A DNA stretch of 21,312 bases from RGIG7300 sp045649645 (lineage in GTDB: Bacteria > Bacillota > Clostridia > Oscillospirales > CAG-272). Below, piece by piece: positions 14,242-21,312 of this stretch. Positions within the stretch are counted from its first letter, which is position 1; the number at the start of each line of letters is the position of its first letter. The stretch lies in contig JAZRQH010000135.1 of assembly GCA_045649645.1 (NCBI GenBank), positions 1 through 21,312 on the forward strand. The letters run 5' to 3'. The translations under genes and the position numbers were made by a program. Below the pieces are notes generated by a model that worked only from the letters and a program-made list of their open reading frames with translations, had not been told where the DNA came from and did not search any database.

Positions 14242-15540
14242 ATGTATAACTCAAGTAACGTTTCAGTAAATGAAAAGGGGCATCTCTGCTTTGCAGGGAT
14301 GGATACCGTAGATCTTGCTAAGGAATACGGCACACCTTCCTATATTATGGACGAGGAAAGAATAAGAGAGCGTTGCCGTATATACAAAACGGCAATGGAA
14401 GAGCATTTCGGCGAGGGCTCAATGCCTCTCTTTGCTTCAAAATCCCTTTCTATCAAGCGCATATATGAAATTATGTCAGAGGAAGGAATGGGTATAGATA
14501 TTGTTTCCTCAGGCGAGCTTTATACAGCCATAAAGGCAGGCTTTGATCTCTCCAAGGCTTACTTTCACGGCAACAACAAGACCGATTTTGATATCAAATA
14601 CGGTATAGAAAACGGCATCGGCCATTTTGTCTGCGACAATGCGGATGAACTGAGAGCTATCAACGATATAGCAGGTGCAAACCGTATAAGGCAGCATATT
14701 CTCCTCCGTATAACCCCCGGTATCGACCCTCATACTCTGGCGGCTATCAACACAGGTAAGGTTGACTCTAAATTCGGCGCGGCAATAGAGACAGGACAGG
14801 CTGACGAGCTTGTGGCTCTTGCTCTCTCGCTTGAAAACATTGTTCTTGACGGTTATCACTGTCATATAGGCTCACAGATATTCGAATACGAACCCTTCGT
14901 TGATGCGGCTACCATTATGCTGACCTTTATGCGTGATATGAAGGTTAAGTACGGCTTTGAGGCAGAGATCATGAATCTTGGCGGCGGTATGGGCGTTAAG
15001 TACGTCAACACCGATCCCGAGATAAACTACGCCTCCAACATTGCGGGTATCGCTACACTGTGCAAGAAGATATGCCGTGATCTTGGCTTAAATCAGCCCA
15101 AGTTTTTACTTGAACCGGGCAGAAGCATCGTGGCGGATTCGGGTATAACCCTCTACACCGTCGGCGGTGTTAAGGAGATCTCCGGATTTAAGAACTACGT
15201 TTCCATCGACGGCGGTATGCCTGACAACCCCCGTTACGCCCTCTATCAGTCAAGATACGATGCGGTAGTAGCCAACAAGGCTGACCTGCCTGCTGACTAT
15301 GAATGTACCCTTGCGGGACGCTGCTGTGAGAGCGGAGACCTTATCGGCGAGGGTATGATGCTCACCAAGCCTGTACGCGGCGACACCGTTGCGGTGTTCG
15401 TAACAGGTGCGTACAACTACGCCATGGCATCCCACTACAACCGTATTCCCAAAGCACCTATCGTTATGATAAACAAGAACGGCTCTTATATTGCCGTTAA
15501 GCGCGAGACCTTTGAGGATCTGTGTAAAAACGAAATATAA
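14242..15540 (+). CDS. lysA: diaminopimelate decarboxylase
   Basis: A 432-aa PLP-dependent fold-III decarboxylase making L-lysine from meso-diaminopimelate, the last pathway step. PLP-binding Lys67 lies in FASKSLSI; HCHIGSQI (206-213), NLGGGMGV (245-252), the EPGRSIVA phosphate-binding region (291-298) and CCESGD (361-366) at the active site are all present. The start is 3 nt after the dapB stop; the AAGGA at the end of dapB serves as RBS with a 7-nt gap after it. Last gene of the operon, ending near the shared terminator. Genes between DapB and LysA in the pathway (DapL or the acyl route) are not in the window. Confidence 0.97.
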   Translation: MYNSSNVSVNEKGHLCFAGMDTVDLAKEYGTPSYIMDEERIRERCRIYKTAMEEHFGEGSMPLFASKSLSIKRIYEIMSEEGMGIDIVSSGELYTAIKAGFDLSKAYFHGNNKTDFDIKYGIENGIGHFVCDNADELRAINDIAGANRIRQHILLRITPGIDPHTLAAINTGKVDSKFGAAIETGQADELVALALSLENIVLDGYHCHIGSQIFEYEPFVDAATIMLTFMRDMKVKYGFEAEIMNLGGGMGVKYVNTDPEINYASNIAGIATLCKKICRDLGLNQPKFLLEPGRSIVADSGITLYTVGGVKEISGFKNYVSIDGGMPDNPRYALYQSRYDAVVANKADLPADYECTLAGRCCESGDLIGEGMMLTKPVRGDTVAVFVTGAYNYAMASHYNRIPKAPIVMINKNGSYIAVKRETFEDLCKNEI

Positions 15541-15555
15541 GCGGCGAGTCGCCGC
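15541..15555. repeat. short GC-rich hairpin after lysA
   Basis: GCGGCG-AGT-CGCCGC, a perfect 6-bp stem with a 3-nt loop, starts immediately after the lysA stop codon. There is no T-run, so it is not a terminator on its own; it may protect the mRNA 3' end or pause polymerase before the terminator 70 bp further on. Confidence 0.5.
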
Positions 15556-15620
15556 ACCCATACTGCGCTCTAAGGCTCGGTATTTCAAATTACACGGAAT
15601 GAAGAAAATTCCTATATGTC

Positions 15621-15654
15621 AAAAAAGAATCGGCATTAAGCCGATTCTTTTTAT
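15621..15654. terminator. bidirectional terminator between convergent lysA and SLH-SGNH genes
   Basis: Stem AAGAATCGGC/GCCGATTCTT (15625-15634 with 15640-15649, 5-nt loop), flanked by A-run and T-run, ends transcription of both the dap operon (+) and the gene at 15651-17150 (-), whose stop codon it touches. Confidence 0.87.
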
Positions 15655-17150
15655 TTAAGATATCCCAGCTCGTAGATCTTATCCGAAAGGAGCTTTGACA
15701 TCATGTCATAGCCTATCTGGTTGGGATGAAGCTGCTGGAGGGGGTCAAGGAAGGTTCTGGGGATACGGCCTTCAGCGATATCCTTTCTGTCCTTACCTGC
15801 CATCTTTATTCCGTTATCGATAAACGCCTGCTCTGACATCATATACTCGTTTACGTCAAGATAATGCTCGCCCCAGTACTCCTCGAGGACGTAGTTGTAG
15901 TTGGGGATCTTCTGCATGAATTTCACCTTGGGGAGACCAATGATAACAAAGTTATCTGTGCCTGCATAGTCTACCATCTTCTGCTGAATCTGACAGAGGT
16001 ACTGGAGATGCGCCACGGGATCGTCGTGCCAAGCCTGTTCCTTTGTGTTGTTGGCACCTGAACAGATAACGAGAATAGCGTTGGTATAATCAAAGCCCAT
16101 ACCGGCGGTGATTATACGGGTCTCGGAGTTAATTACCTTTTCCTCGCCCGCCTCAAGACGCTGGAACTTATAGCCCTGTTCCCAGTCACCAATAATATTA
16201 CCCTTGATACCGTCGATGGTTACGGGGTTAAGACCCTTGTCACCGTTTTCGTTTATATTCTTGGTAGTATAACCGTCCTCTGCTCTGATGTTGATATCAA
16301 CTGCAGTCTTGTCAGCAGGAATGGTAAGCTCATCTACGTATATTGCTATACCGCCCTGACGGATAGCTATAGCCTCTGCTGTGTCTCCACCTATACCGAA
16401 GTTATAGCTGGGTACGTTGAGGATCTCACCGGTTCTTCTGGGATAGGGGTAATCAGAGATATCGTGGAAGCCCTCGATGATACCCTGTGTAAGGGAGTCA
16501 CCCCAGCATACAAGCTTGTTATTTTCATAGGCTCTTACTGCCTTAAGTATTGTTGCAAGCTCGGCTCTGGTAGCGTTACCGCGAGGATTGAGCTCGTTCT
16601 TAGCGTTGCCCTTGAATATGCCGTTGGCAACGGCATATTTAAAGCCGTCAAGTGCCCAATCGCTTATTTTATCATCATCTGTAAATGCAGAAAGGTCAGC
16701 GGATGCGCTCACATCCTTGCCCTTGTACTCGGCATAACCGCGGAGCAGTCTTGCGATCTGCTCACGGGTGATAGGCTTACCTACACCGAAGTTGTCCTCG
16801 GAAAGACCTGCAACGATTCCCGTCTGTCTTGCCCACTCTACTGCGGGAGCATACCACTGATTGAGCTTTACGTCCTTAAAGGGAGATGTCTCCACTCTGT
16901 ACTCATCCTCGTTAATACCCTCCATGTTTGCAAGGGTCTTAACGAACATTTCGCGGTTTACCTTAACAGAAGGACCAAAGGTAGTGGGAGACATACCGCT
17001 CATAAGTCCTGAGTTATAGCAGTACTCTACTGCTCTGTAGTACCAATGGCTGTCCTTTACATCGTCAAAGGGCTCCTCGGCGCTGACGGTGAATACACAT
17101 ACAGACATAACTGTTAATACAGCTAACAATAATGATATAATTCTTTTCAT
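15651..17150 (-). CDS. triple-SLH plus SGNH-hydrolase surface protein (copy A)
   Basis: Exported 499-aa protein: signal peptide MKRIISLLLAVLTVMSVCVF (cleaved near VSA), SLH repeats at about 27-75, 89-140 and 154-205, then an SGNH/GDSL-type hydrolase domain from about 212. Block I is VCWGDSLTQGI with nucleophile Ser219; block II is NFGIGGDTA (Gly254); block III is SGANN (364-368); the catalytic His is His475 in LQQLHPNQIGY. The residue three before the His is Gln472, where the usual D-x-x-H has Asp. Between blocks II and III is a ~90-residue beta-rich insertion (RQGGIAIY, TIPADKT, IDGIKGN, RLEAGEE, RIITAGM) shared with the other two copies. SGNH enzymes are mostly esterases, often acting on O-acetyl groups of wall glycans; the substrate here is unknown. 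RBS AAAGGA, 7-nt gap. No clear promoter; the upstream DNA is the hairpin array at 17166-17339. Confidence 0.86.
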   Translation of the reverse strand: MKRIISLLLAVLTVMSVCVFTVSAEEPFDDVKDSHWYYRAVEYCYNSGLMSGMSPTTFGPSVKVNREMFVKTLANMEGINEDEYRVETSPFKDVKLNQWYAPAVEWARQTGIVAGLSEDNFGVGKPITREQIARLLRGYAEYKGKDVSASADLSAFTDDDKISDWALDGFKYAVANGIFKGNAKNELNPRGNATRAELATILKAVRAYENNKLVCWGDSLTQGIIEGFHDISDYPYPRRTGEILNVPSYNFGIGGDTAEAIAIRQGGIAIYVDELTIPADKTAVDINIRAEDGYTTKNINENGDKGLNPVTIDGIKGNIIGDWEQGYKFQRLEAGEEKVINSETRIITAGMGFDYTNAILVICSGANNTKEQAWHDDPVAHLQYLCQIQQKMVDYAGTDNFVIIGLPKVKFMQKIPNYNYVLEEYWGEHYLDVNEYMMSEQAFIDNGIKMAGKDRKDIAEGRIPRTFLDPLQQLHPNQIGYDMMSKLLSDKIYELGYLK

Positions 17151-17165
17151 AACATATTCCTTTCT

Positions 17166-17339
17166 GCGATATTTTTGCCTGTGGCAAAAGCGATATGTTT
17201 GATAAACGCGATATGTTTTCTAACGAAAACGCGATATGATATAAATCCCTGTTTTCGCACCCCGCGGGGTATATCGCGTCCGAAGGACATATCGCTCCTC
17301 TATAAGGAATATCGCAAATCCCGACGGGATTTATATCGC
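17166..17339. repeat. mirror-symmetrical hairpin array, GCGATAT then ATATCGC separators
   Basis: Four GCGATAT separators (17166, 17190, 17208, 17231) are followed, after a central segment with ACCCCGCGGGGT, by four ATATCGC separators (17271, 17289, 17309, 17333). Small hairpins lie between them: TTTTGCC-TGT-GGCAAAA, GTTT-GATA-AAC, GTTTT-CTAAC-GAAAAC, GTCC-GAA-GGAC, TCCT-CTATA-AGGA, AAATCCC-GAC-GGGATTT. GATATAAATCCC (17238-17249) is also complementary to GGGATTTATATC (17326-17337), so the outer and inner parts can pair over long range. It occupies the whole gap between the SGNH gene (copy A) and the SIS gene terminator; no coding content or clear promoter was seen. Confidence 0.85.
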
Positions 17340-17341
17340 AA

Positions 17342-17366
17342 AAAAGACGGCAATGCCGTCTTTTTT
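17342..17366 (-). terminator. terminator of the SIS-domain gene
   Basis: Perfect stem with core GACGGC/GCCGTC and flanking A/T pairs (17342-17352 with 17356-17366, 3-nt loop); on the minus strand it ends in a T-run. It begins 1 bp beyond the gene's stop codon. Confidence 0.82.
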
Positions 17367-17367
17367 A

Positions 17368-18105
17368 TTAATAACCGCGCTCCTGGTAAAGATGCTCGAG
17401 CTTGAGGTTGTACTCGTCACCGCCGGGAGTGTTGGAGGACTTAAGGATACCGGGCTTGAGGCCTCTCTTATCCATCTCCTCGATACAAGCAGCGTAAACC
17501 TGCCACATGATGTAAACTGCAGAAAGTCCGGATGCGGGACCGAAGGGCATATCGAAGCCGGGAAGCTCCATCATACCGTCACCGAGAGGTGCGCAGTTGT
17601 CGATAACGAGGTCAGCTACCTCGAAGAGGCGGAGACCGCTGGTGTGAGCAGACTTAACCTGAGTGGTGTAGTCCATGGATGTAACAGCGATGATCTTAAC
17701 ACCGTGGCTCTTGCAGGTGAGAGCAAGGTCAACTACCTGGTCGCTACGGCCGGAAACAGAACCGATAATAAGCACGTCGCCGTCGCCTGTCATATGTGAG
17801 CAGCGGTAAACAAGCTCAGCCATACCCTCCATGTTGAGGTTCTTAGCCTTGAACTCGGGAGTTACAAGACCGCCGTCCTCTGTTACGAGGTAGTATCTGA
17901 GGTGCTGGGGAGCTACGAGACCGCCGGAACGCTGGATCATCTCGCCGTTGATGATATGGCCTGTATCGTGGATAACGATGTTCTTCTTAGCGCACATAGC
18001 GTCAGCCATCATCTTACCAGCTTCTCTGATCTTGTCCATCTGAGTCTCTCTGACTGTAGCAAAGAGCTCGTCTACTTTTTTCTGATAAGCTTCAATAATG
18101 TTCAT
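17368..18105 (-). CDS. SIS-domain protein (UPF0309-like sugar-phosphate binder)
   Basis: Cytosolic 245-aa protein without a signal peptide, unlike its neighbours. The SIS core is seen in NIVIHDTGHIINGEM (42-56) and DVLIIGSVSGRSDQVVDLAL (110-129), the latter holding the serine-rich GSVSGRS phospho-sugar loop, then KIIAVTSMDY. The layout and the C-terminal GFDMPFGPASGLSAVYIMWQ match the UPF0309 'sugar isomerase domain' group, whose substrates are undefined. Promoter at 18137-18165, AAGGAG 10 nt before the start, and its own terminator make it a separate unit. Lying among three SLH-SGNH genes, it might handle an amino-sugar phosphate linked to wall metabolism, but that is only context. Confidence 0.85.
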   Translation of the reverse strand: MNIIEAYQKKVDELFATVRETQMDKIREAGKMMADAMCAKKNIVIHDTGHIINGEMIQRSGGLVAPQHLRYYLVTEDGGLVTPEFKAKNLNMEGMAELVYRCSHMTGDGDVLIIGSVSGRSDQVVDLALTCKSHGVKIIAVTSMDYTTQVKSAHTSGLRLFEVADLVIDNCAPLGDGMMELPGFDMPFGPASGLSAVYIMWQVYAACIEEMDKRGLKPGILKSSNTPGGDEYNLKLEHLYQERGY

Positions 18106-18136
18106 TTACGTAATTCTCCTTAGAATTGATTAACTT

Positions 18137-18165
18137 ATTATACCTTATATTGTCGTATTTTGCAA
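18137..18165 (-). promoter_or_regulatory. promoter of the SIS-domain gene
   Basis: TTGCAA (18165-18160), 17-nt spacer, consensus TATAAT (18142-18137) on the minus strand. It starts 6 bp past the stop codon of the preceding SLH-SGNH gene, and no terminator separates the two, so read-through is possible. Confidence 0.72.
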
Positions 18166-18170
18166 GACCT

Positions 18171-19682
18171 TTATGACAAATAACCTAATTCATTTATACG
18201 TTCTGCTATCATTTTTGAAACGATGTCATAAAACTTTGCTGTACCGTGGATTGTATCCGCAAGAAGAGATGCGGGAATCTCGCCCTTGGCGAGATTGTCA
18301 TAGTCCGCCTGAGTGGGGGTGATACCGTTGTCAAGTAGGCACTGCTCGGTCATAAGGTAAGCTCTCAGGTCGAGGAAATGCTCACCGTACGCTTCGCGCA
18401 GTACCTCGTTTACACCGTCAACCTCCGGCATATAGTCAAGTGAGGTAAGACCTACGATAATATACTCGTCATTGGGATGATACGCTATCATCTCGTCGAT
18501 GGTCTCTACAAGCTTATAAGCGTTTGCCGCGCTGTAACGGTTGTTGGAGCCTGTCCAGATAACGAGGATATCGTTCTGACGTCTGTCCTGCATTGCGGGA
18601 GTAATTATGCGGGTACGGGTCTTTACCTCTACCGCTTCGCCTGCGGCATTTCGTGTAAAGTAGGATCCGCCGTCTCCGTGAGTAACCTTACCCTTGACGC
18701 CGGCAATGATAAACTCGTTTGAAACACCGTCACCAAAGTGGCCGAGATCCTTTTTGTCACCGTTATCGGTTACAAGTGTTATCTGTACGGGAGTTTTGTC
18801 TGCGGGAATAGTCACAGGCTCGGCATAGATCGGAATACTTCCCTGTCTGAAGCCTCCCGCCTCTGCCATCTCGCCGCCGATACCGTAGTTCTGTACCGGC
18901 TTCTTGAGATACTTGCTTCTCAAGGGGTCTTTTTCGAGCCTCTGCGCCATACTGTCACCGAAGATAACAACTCTGTCCTTGGAGTCCGCTTCCACAAGCA
19001 AGGAATCGGCTGCGGCAGAATCGGGAATGGGATGATTGTATTTATTCTGATAATCGAACTTATAAAGCACTACCGCAAGCTGAGCACGGGTTGCCTGTGC
19101 AGTAGGAGTAAGCTTGCCGCCGTCACCTACAAAGAGTCCCTCGGCTACACAGTATTCCATACCCTCCTTTGCCCAAGCGGGAACAGATGCGGAGTCGGTA
19201 AACACCGAGAGGTCTGCGGTCTTGTCTGTGTCAAGATCCTTATATTTTGCATACTGGCAGAAGAGTCTTGCCATCTGGGCACGGGTAAGCGCACCGTTAG
19301 GGGAGAAGGCAGTCTCAGTCATACCGCCCACTATTCCCTGCTGTCTTGCCCATTCTACCGCCGTGTAGAACCAATGATTCTCCTTAACGTCGGCAAAGGG
19401 AGAAGCCTCGTCACGAAGGTCGTCGGCAGATACGCCCTCAAAGTTAGCAAGAGCCTGAACGAACATAGCTCTTGAAACGGTGGTGCTAAGACCGAATATG
19501 TCATCGGTCATACCGTTAAGAAGACCGTTTATCTTGCAATATTTTACCGCGCTGTAGTACCAGGCACCGGGCTTGGCGTCACCAAAAGGCACTTGGGGGT
19601 CATATTCAGCCTTTGCGGCATTGATGCCGAAGGGAATGAGCATAAGTATTGTAAGTAATATGCAAGTAATCTTTTTAATCAT
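18171..19682 (-). CDS. triple-SLH plus SGNH-hydrolase surface protein (copy B)
   Basis: Exported 503-aa protein: signal peptide MIKKITCILLTILMLIPFGI (cleaved near AKA), GGAGAA before the start. SLH repeats at about 33-82, 95-146 and 158-209 (SRAM, TRAQ, TRAQ). After a ~20-residue linker the SGNH domain begins: VVIFGDSMAQRL with Ser244, NYGIGGEMAE block II, IWTGSNN block III (376-381), and Asp476/His479 in ADTIHGTAKFY. The insertion between blocks II and III repeats the motifs RQGSIPIY, TIPADKTPV, IIAGVKGK and TRIITPAM found in copy A. The first two SLH repeats are very close to those of the gene at the right edge, pointing to recent duplication. Presumed wall-anchored esterase; substrate unknown. 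Confidence 0.86.
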   Translation of the reverse strand: MIKKITCILLTILMLIPFGINAAKAEYDPQVPFGDAKPGAWYYSAVKYCKINGLLNGMTDDIFGLSTTVSRAMFVQALANFEGVSADDLRDEASPFADVKENHWFYTAVEWARQQGIVGGMTETAFSPNGALTRAQMARLFCQYAKYKDLDTDKTADLSVFTDSASVPAWAKEGMEYCVAEGLFVGDGGKLTPTAQATRAQLAVVLYKFDYQNKYNHPIPDSAAADSLLVEADSKDRVVIFGDSMAQRLEKDPLRSKYLKKPVQNYGIGGEMAEAGGFRQGSIPIYAEPVTIPADKTPVQITLVTDNGDKKDLGHFGDGVSNEFIIAGVKGKVTHGDGGSYFTRNAAGEAVEVKTRTRIITPAMQDRRQNDILVIWTGSNNRYSAANAYKLVETIDEMIAYHPNDEYIIVGLTSLDYMPEVDGVNEVLREAYGEHFLDLRAYLMTEQCLLDNGITPTQADYDNLAKGEIPASLLADTIHGTAKFYDIVSKMIAERINELGYLS

Positions 19683-19715
19683 TTTAAATTCTCCATTTAT
19701 ACCGAATACGATGAC

Positions 19716-19731
19716 ATCACCCTCGGGTGAT
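19716..19731. promoter_or_regulatory. perfect inverted repeat upstream of SLH-SGNH copy B
   Basis: ATCACCC-TC-GGGTGAT, a 7-bp perfect palindrome 34 bp before the gene's start codon and about 13 bp downstream of the candidate -10. It could be an operator or a decayed unit of the hairpin-array family. Confidence 0.45.
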
Positions 19732-19744
19732 AATCAACAATTAA

Positions 19745-19772
19745 AGCATACTTCACGCGATTATGGATGCAA
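19745..19772 (-). promoter_or_regulatory. candidate promoter of SLH-SGNH copy B
   Basis: TTGCAT (19772-19767), 16-nt spacer, TATGCT (19750-19745) on the minus strand. It is a weaker match than the other promoters here but the best in the gap, and the palindrome at 19716-19731 would lie just after its start site. Confidence 0.4.
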
Positions 19773-19784
19773 ACTCTTGTTTGC
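19769..19784. repeat. hairpin directly after the stop codon of SLH-SGNH copy C
   Basis: GCAAAC-TCTT-GTTTGC, a perfect 6-bp stem with a 4-nt loop, touches the stop codon at 19785. No T-run follows on the minus strand, so I do not call it a terminator. Its size and tetraloop resemble the units of the GCGATAT arrays, and GCGATTAT lies nearby at 19757. Confidence 0.45.
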
Positions 19785-21312
19785 TTAGTCGGTCAGATAA
19801 CCGAGATCTACGATCTTGTCGGCTACGTAGCCTGCAAGGAGATCATAACCCTGCTGGTTTAAGTGAAGCTCGTCCGCTGCCTGAAGGGATGCGGGTATCC
19901 AGCCGTTGGACATAAAGTAAAGATCACGCTCGCTTGGGGTAATGCCGAGCTCGGTAAGATGCTGAGGATCGGCAAGGTAGGTACGGACGTCGAGGAACTT
20001 TTCGCCTACGCCAAGCTCCTCCATATGTGCCTTGATGCCTGCGTTAAGCTCGGCATATGCTCTCACGTATCTCTCGCCCATAAGACCGAGTACCACGTAC
20101 TCGTCACTGGGACAAGCAGCGATCATGGCATCAAGGGTAGCTAAAAGATCGGGCAGAGCGCTTGCGGGATAAATGTCGTTATGGCATATCCAGAGAACGG
20201 TAATATCATCCTCACGGCTGTCCGTCATGCCGAAGGTTTCTACCTTTGCAAGCTCGGTAAAGGTTACCTCCTCGCCTGCTTCAAGTCGTGTGAAGTGGTA
20301 TATCTCAGTGTCCTCGACCTTGCTCAGCTCACCCCACACTCCGCCTATACGCATAGGATTGACCGCAGAATAAATATAGTTGTTTCCTATCGCTGCGGGA
20401 TCTCCGTCCTCGTTGAGAACGAGATCTATTTCTACGGGGGTCCTGTCTGCGGGGATGGTAAAGGGCATAGTCTCGCTTGCATAAGCGTAGAAAGGAATAC
20501 CGCCCTGACGGCAGGCAATCTGCTGCCCTATCTCACCACCGATACCGTAGTTGAGAGATTCTACGCCCAGTTTCTCTCCTACTCTTTCGGGATAAGGAAC
20601 CTCGGTTATATCCTCAAAGCCTGTAAGGATACCCTGTGTTACAGAGTCACCCCAGCAGACTATTCTGCCCTTATATGCCGTGACGACACGGCTCTGCTGT
20701 GCATCGCAGTGTGTACATATTCTTGTTTCGATACCCGTATCCTCTGCGGTGGGAGCTATGGTACACATCCACATGCTCCACTGATGGTCACAGCCAGTGT
20801 TTGTGAGGGCATGGAACTTCATAATTACGGTTGCAAGCTGGGCTCTTGTAGCTGTTGCCGAAGGTGTAAGCTTGTTATCCGAGCCAACGAAAAGCTCTCT
20901 GCCTACACAGTATTTCATACCGTCAAGTGCCCATTCCGGAATTTTTGACGCATCGTCAAAGGAGTAAAGGTCTGCCTCAACGTTTGTATCAAGTCCCTTA
21001 TATATAGCATACTGATGGAAGAGTCTTGCCATCTGCGCTCTTGTGAGAGCACCGTTAGGCGAGAAGGTGGTAGCTGTCATACCGCCCACGATACCGTTCT
21101 GTCTTGCCCATTCTACGGCTACGTAAAACCAATGGTCAGCTTTAACGTCGGTAAAGGGGGATGCTTCGTCACGAAGGTCGTCTTCGCTCACACCCTCAAA
21201 GGTTGCAAGAGCCTGAACAAACATGGCTCTGGTAAGGGTTACGGTCGGACCGAATTCGGTTTCGCTCATACCCTTGAGTAAGGCGTGTTCATAGCAGTAT
21301 GCAATAGCGTCA
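19785..21312 (-). CDS. SLH plus SGNH-hydrolase surface protein (copy C), 5' end outside the window
   Basis: The open frame continues through the right edge: before the ATG at 21269, 14 more codons (DAIAYCYEHALLKG) complete the first SLH repeat, so the signal peptide and true start lie beyond the window. Counting from that internal Met, SLH2 is at about 38-88 and SLH3 at about 101-152. Residues about 160-190 hold HQWSMW...RICTHC, a small CxxC module also seen in the CBM9-like protein. The SGNH domain follows: IVCWGDSVTQGI with Ser209, NYGIGGEIG, ICHND (361-365) and Asp466/His469 in AADELHLNQQGY. The beta-rich insertion (RQGGIPFY, TIPADRTPVE, RIGGVWGE, RLEAGEE, FGMTDSREDD) matches copies A and B. 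Likely a wall-anchored esterase; the substrate cannot be read from sequence. Confidence 0.87.
   Translation of the reverse strand, partial: DAIAYCYEHALLKGMSETEFGPTVTLTRAMFVQALATFEGVSEDDLRDEASPFTDVKADHWFYVAVEWARQNGIVGGMTATTFSPNGALTRAQMARLFHQYAIYKGLDTNVEADLYSFDDASKIPEWALDGMKYCVGRELFVGSDNKLTPSATATRAQLATVIMKFHALTNTGCDHQWSMWMCTIAPTAEDTGIETRICTHCDAQQSRVVTAYKGRIVCWGDSVTQGILTGFEDITEVPYPERVGEKLGVESLNYGIGGEIGQQIACRQGGIPFYAYASETMPFTIPADRTPVEIDLVLNEDGDPAAIGNNYIYSAVNPMRIGGVWGELSKVEDTEIYHFTRLEAGEEVTFTELAKVETFGMTDSREDDITVLWICHNDIYPASALPDLLATLDAMIAACPSDEYVVLGLMGERYVRAYAELNAGIKAHMEELGVGEKFLDVRTYLADPQHLTELGITPSERDLYFMSNGWIPASLQAADELHLNQQGYDLLAGYVADKIVDLGYLTD

Noticed and set aside
19769..19784. Terminator for SLH-SGNH copy C
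   Set aside because: The hairpin is good but is followed on the minus strand by ATCCATAATCG, not a T-run.
20181..20948. Plus-strand open frame of 255 codons opposite SLH-SGNH copy C
   Set aside because: Antisense shadow: the minus strand encodes clear SGNH and SLH motifs over the same bases.

Overview
The window reads as a chromosomal segment of an uncultured anaerobic Clostridia-type Firmicute, probably gut or rumen. The grounds are moderate GC, strong AAGGAG ribosome-binding sites, sigma-A-like promoters with 17-nt spacers, Rho-independent terminators, a lysine riboswitch ahead of a dapA-dapB-lysA operon, and an unusual density of S-layer-homology (SLH) surface proteins (nine in 21 kb). 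No species assignment is possible from sequence alone.

Layout. Positions 121-9406, all minus strand, hold two paralogous operons lying head to tail. Operon 2 (9406 to 5737) runs: ECF-like sigma factor, DUF4367 membrane protein (likely anti-sigma factor), small SLH-only protein, leucine-rich-repeat (BspA-type) SLH protein, terminator. Operon 1 (5464 to 121) has the same order, with one extra gene (CBM9-like domain plus SLH) inserted before the LRR-SLH gene. Promoter architecture, an 8-bp sigma/anti-sigma overlap and part of the upstream leader are also shared, so a whole transcription unit was duplicated. A tRNA-Lys(TTT) with its own promoter and terminator follows (9590-9665), then an array of small hairpins separated by GCGATAT, a strong terminator, and a large SLH + DUF4838 protein (9927-12221, minus).

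Positions 12327-15540, plus strand, are a lysine-biosynthesis operon (dapA, dapB, lysA) behind a lysine riboswitch with a terminator expression platform. It converges on a minus-strand cell-surface cluster: three SLH-SGNH hydrolase genes (the last one running off the right edge) and one SIS-domain sugar-phosphate-binding protein. A second, mirror-symmetrical GCGATAT/ATATCGC hairpin array lies between two of these genes.

How it fits together. The SLH proteins should be exported and held on secondary cell-wall polymer by their three SLH repeats. They carry different cargo: LRR, carbohydrate-binding-like, DUF4838 and SGNH-esterase modules. The two sigma/DUF4367 pairs are co-transcribed with SLH proteins, which suggests surface-monitoring regulatory cassettes; this is inference. 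The diaminopimelate/lysine genes could feed peptidoglycan as well as protein synthesis. The most notable candidates for something undescribed are the duplicated sigma-DUF4367-SLH-LRR/SLH cassette with its shared unknown C-terminal domain and histidine-bearing SLH variant, and the hairpin-array repeat family.
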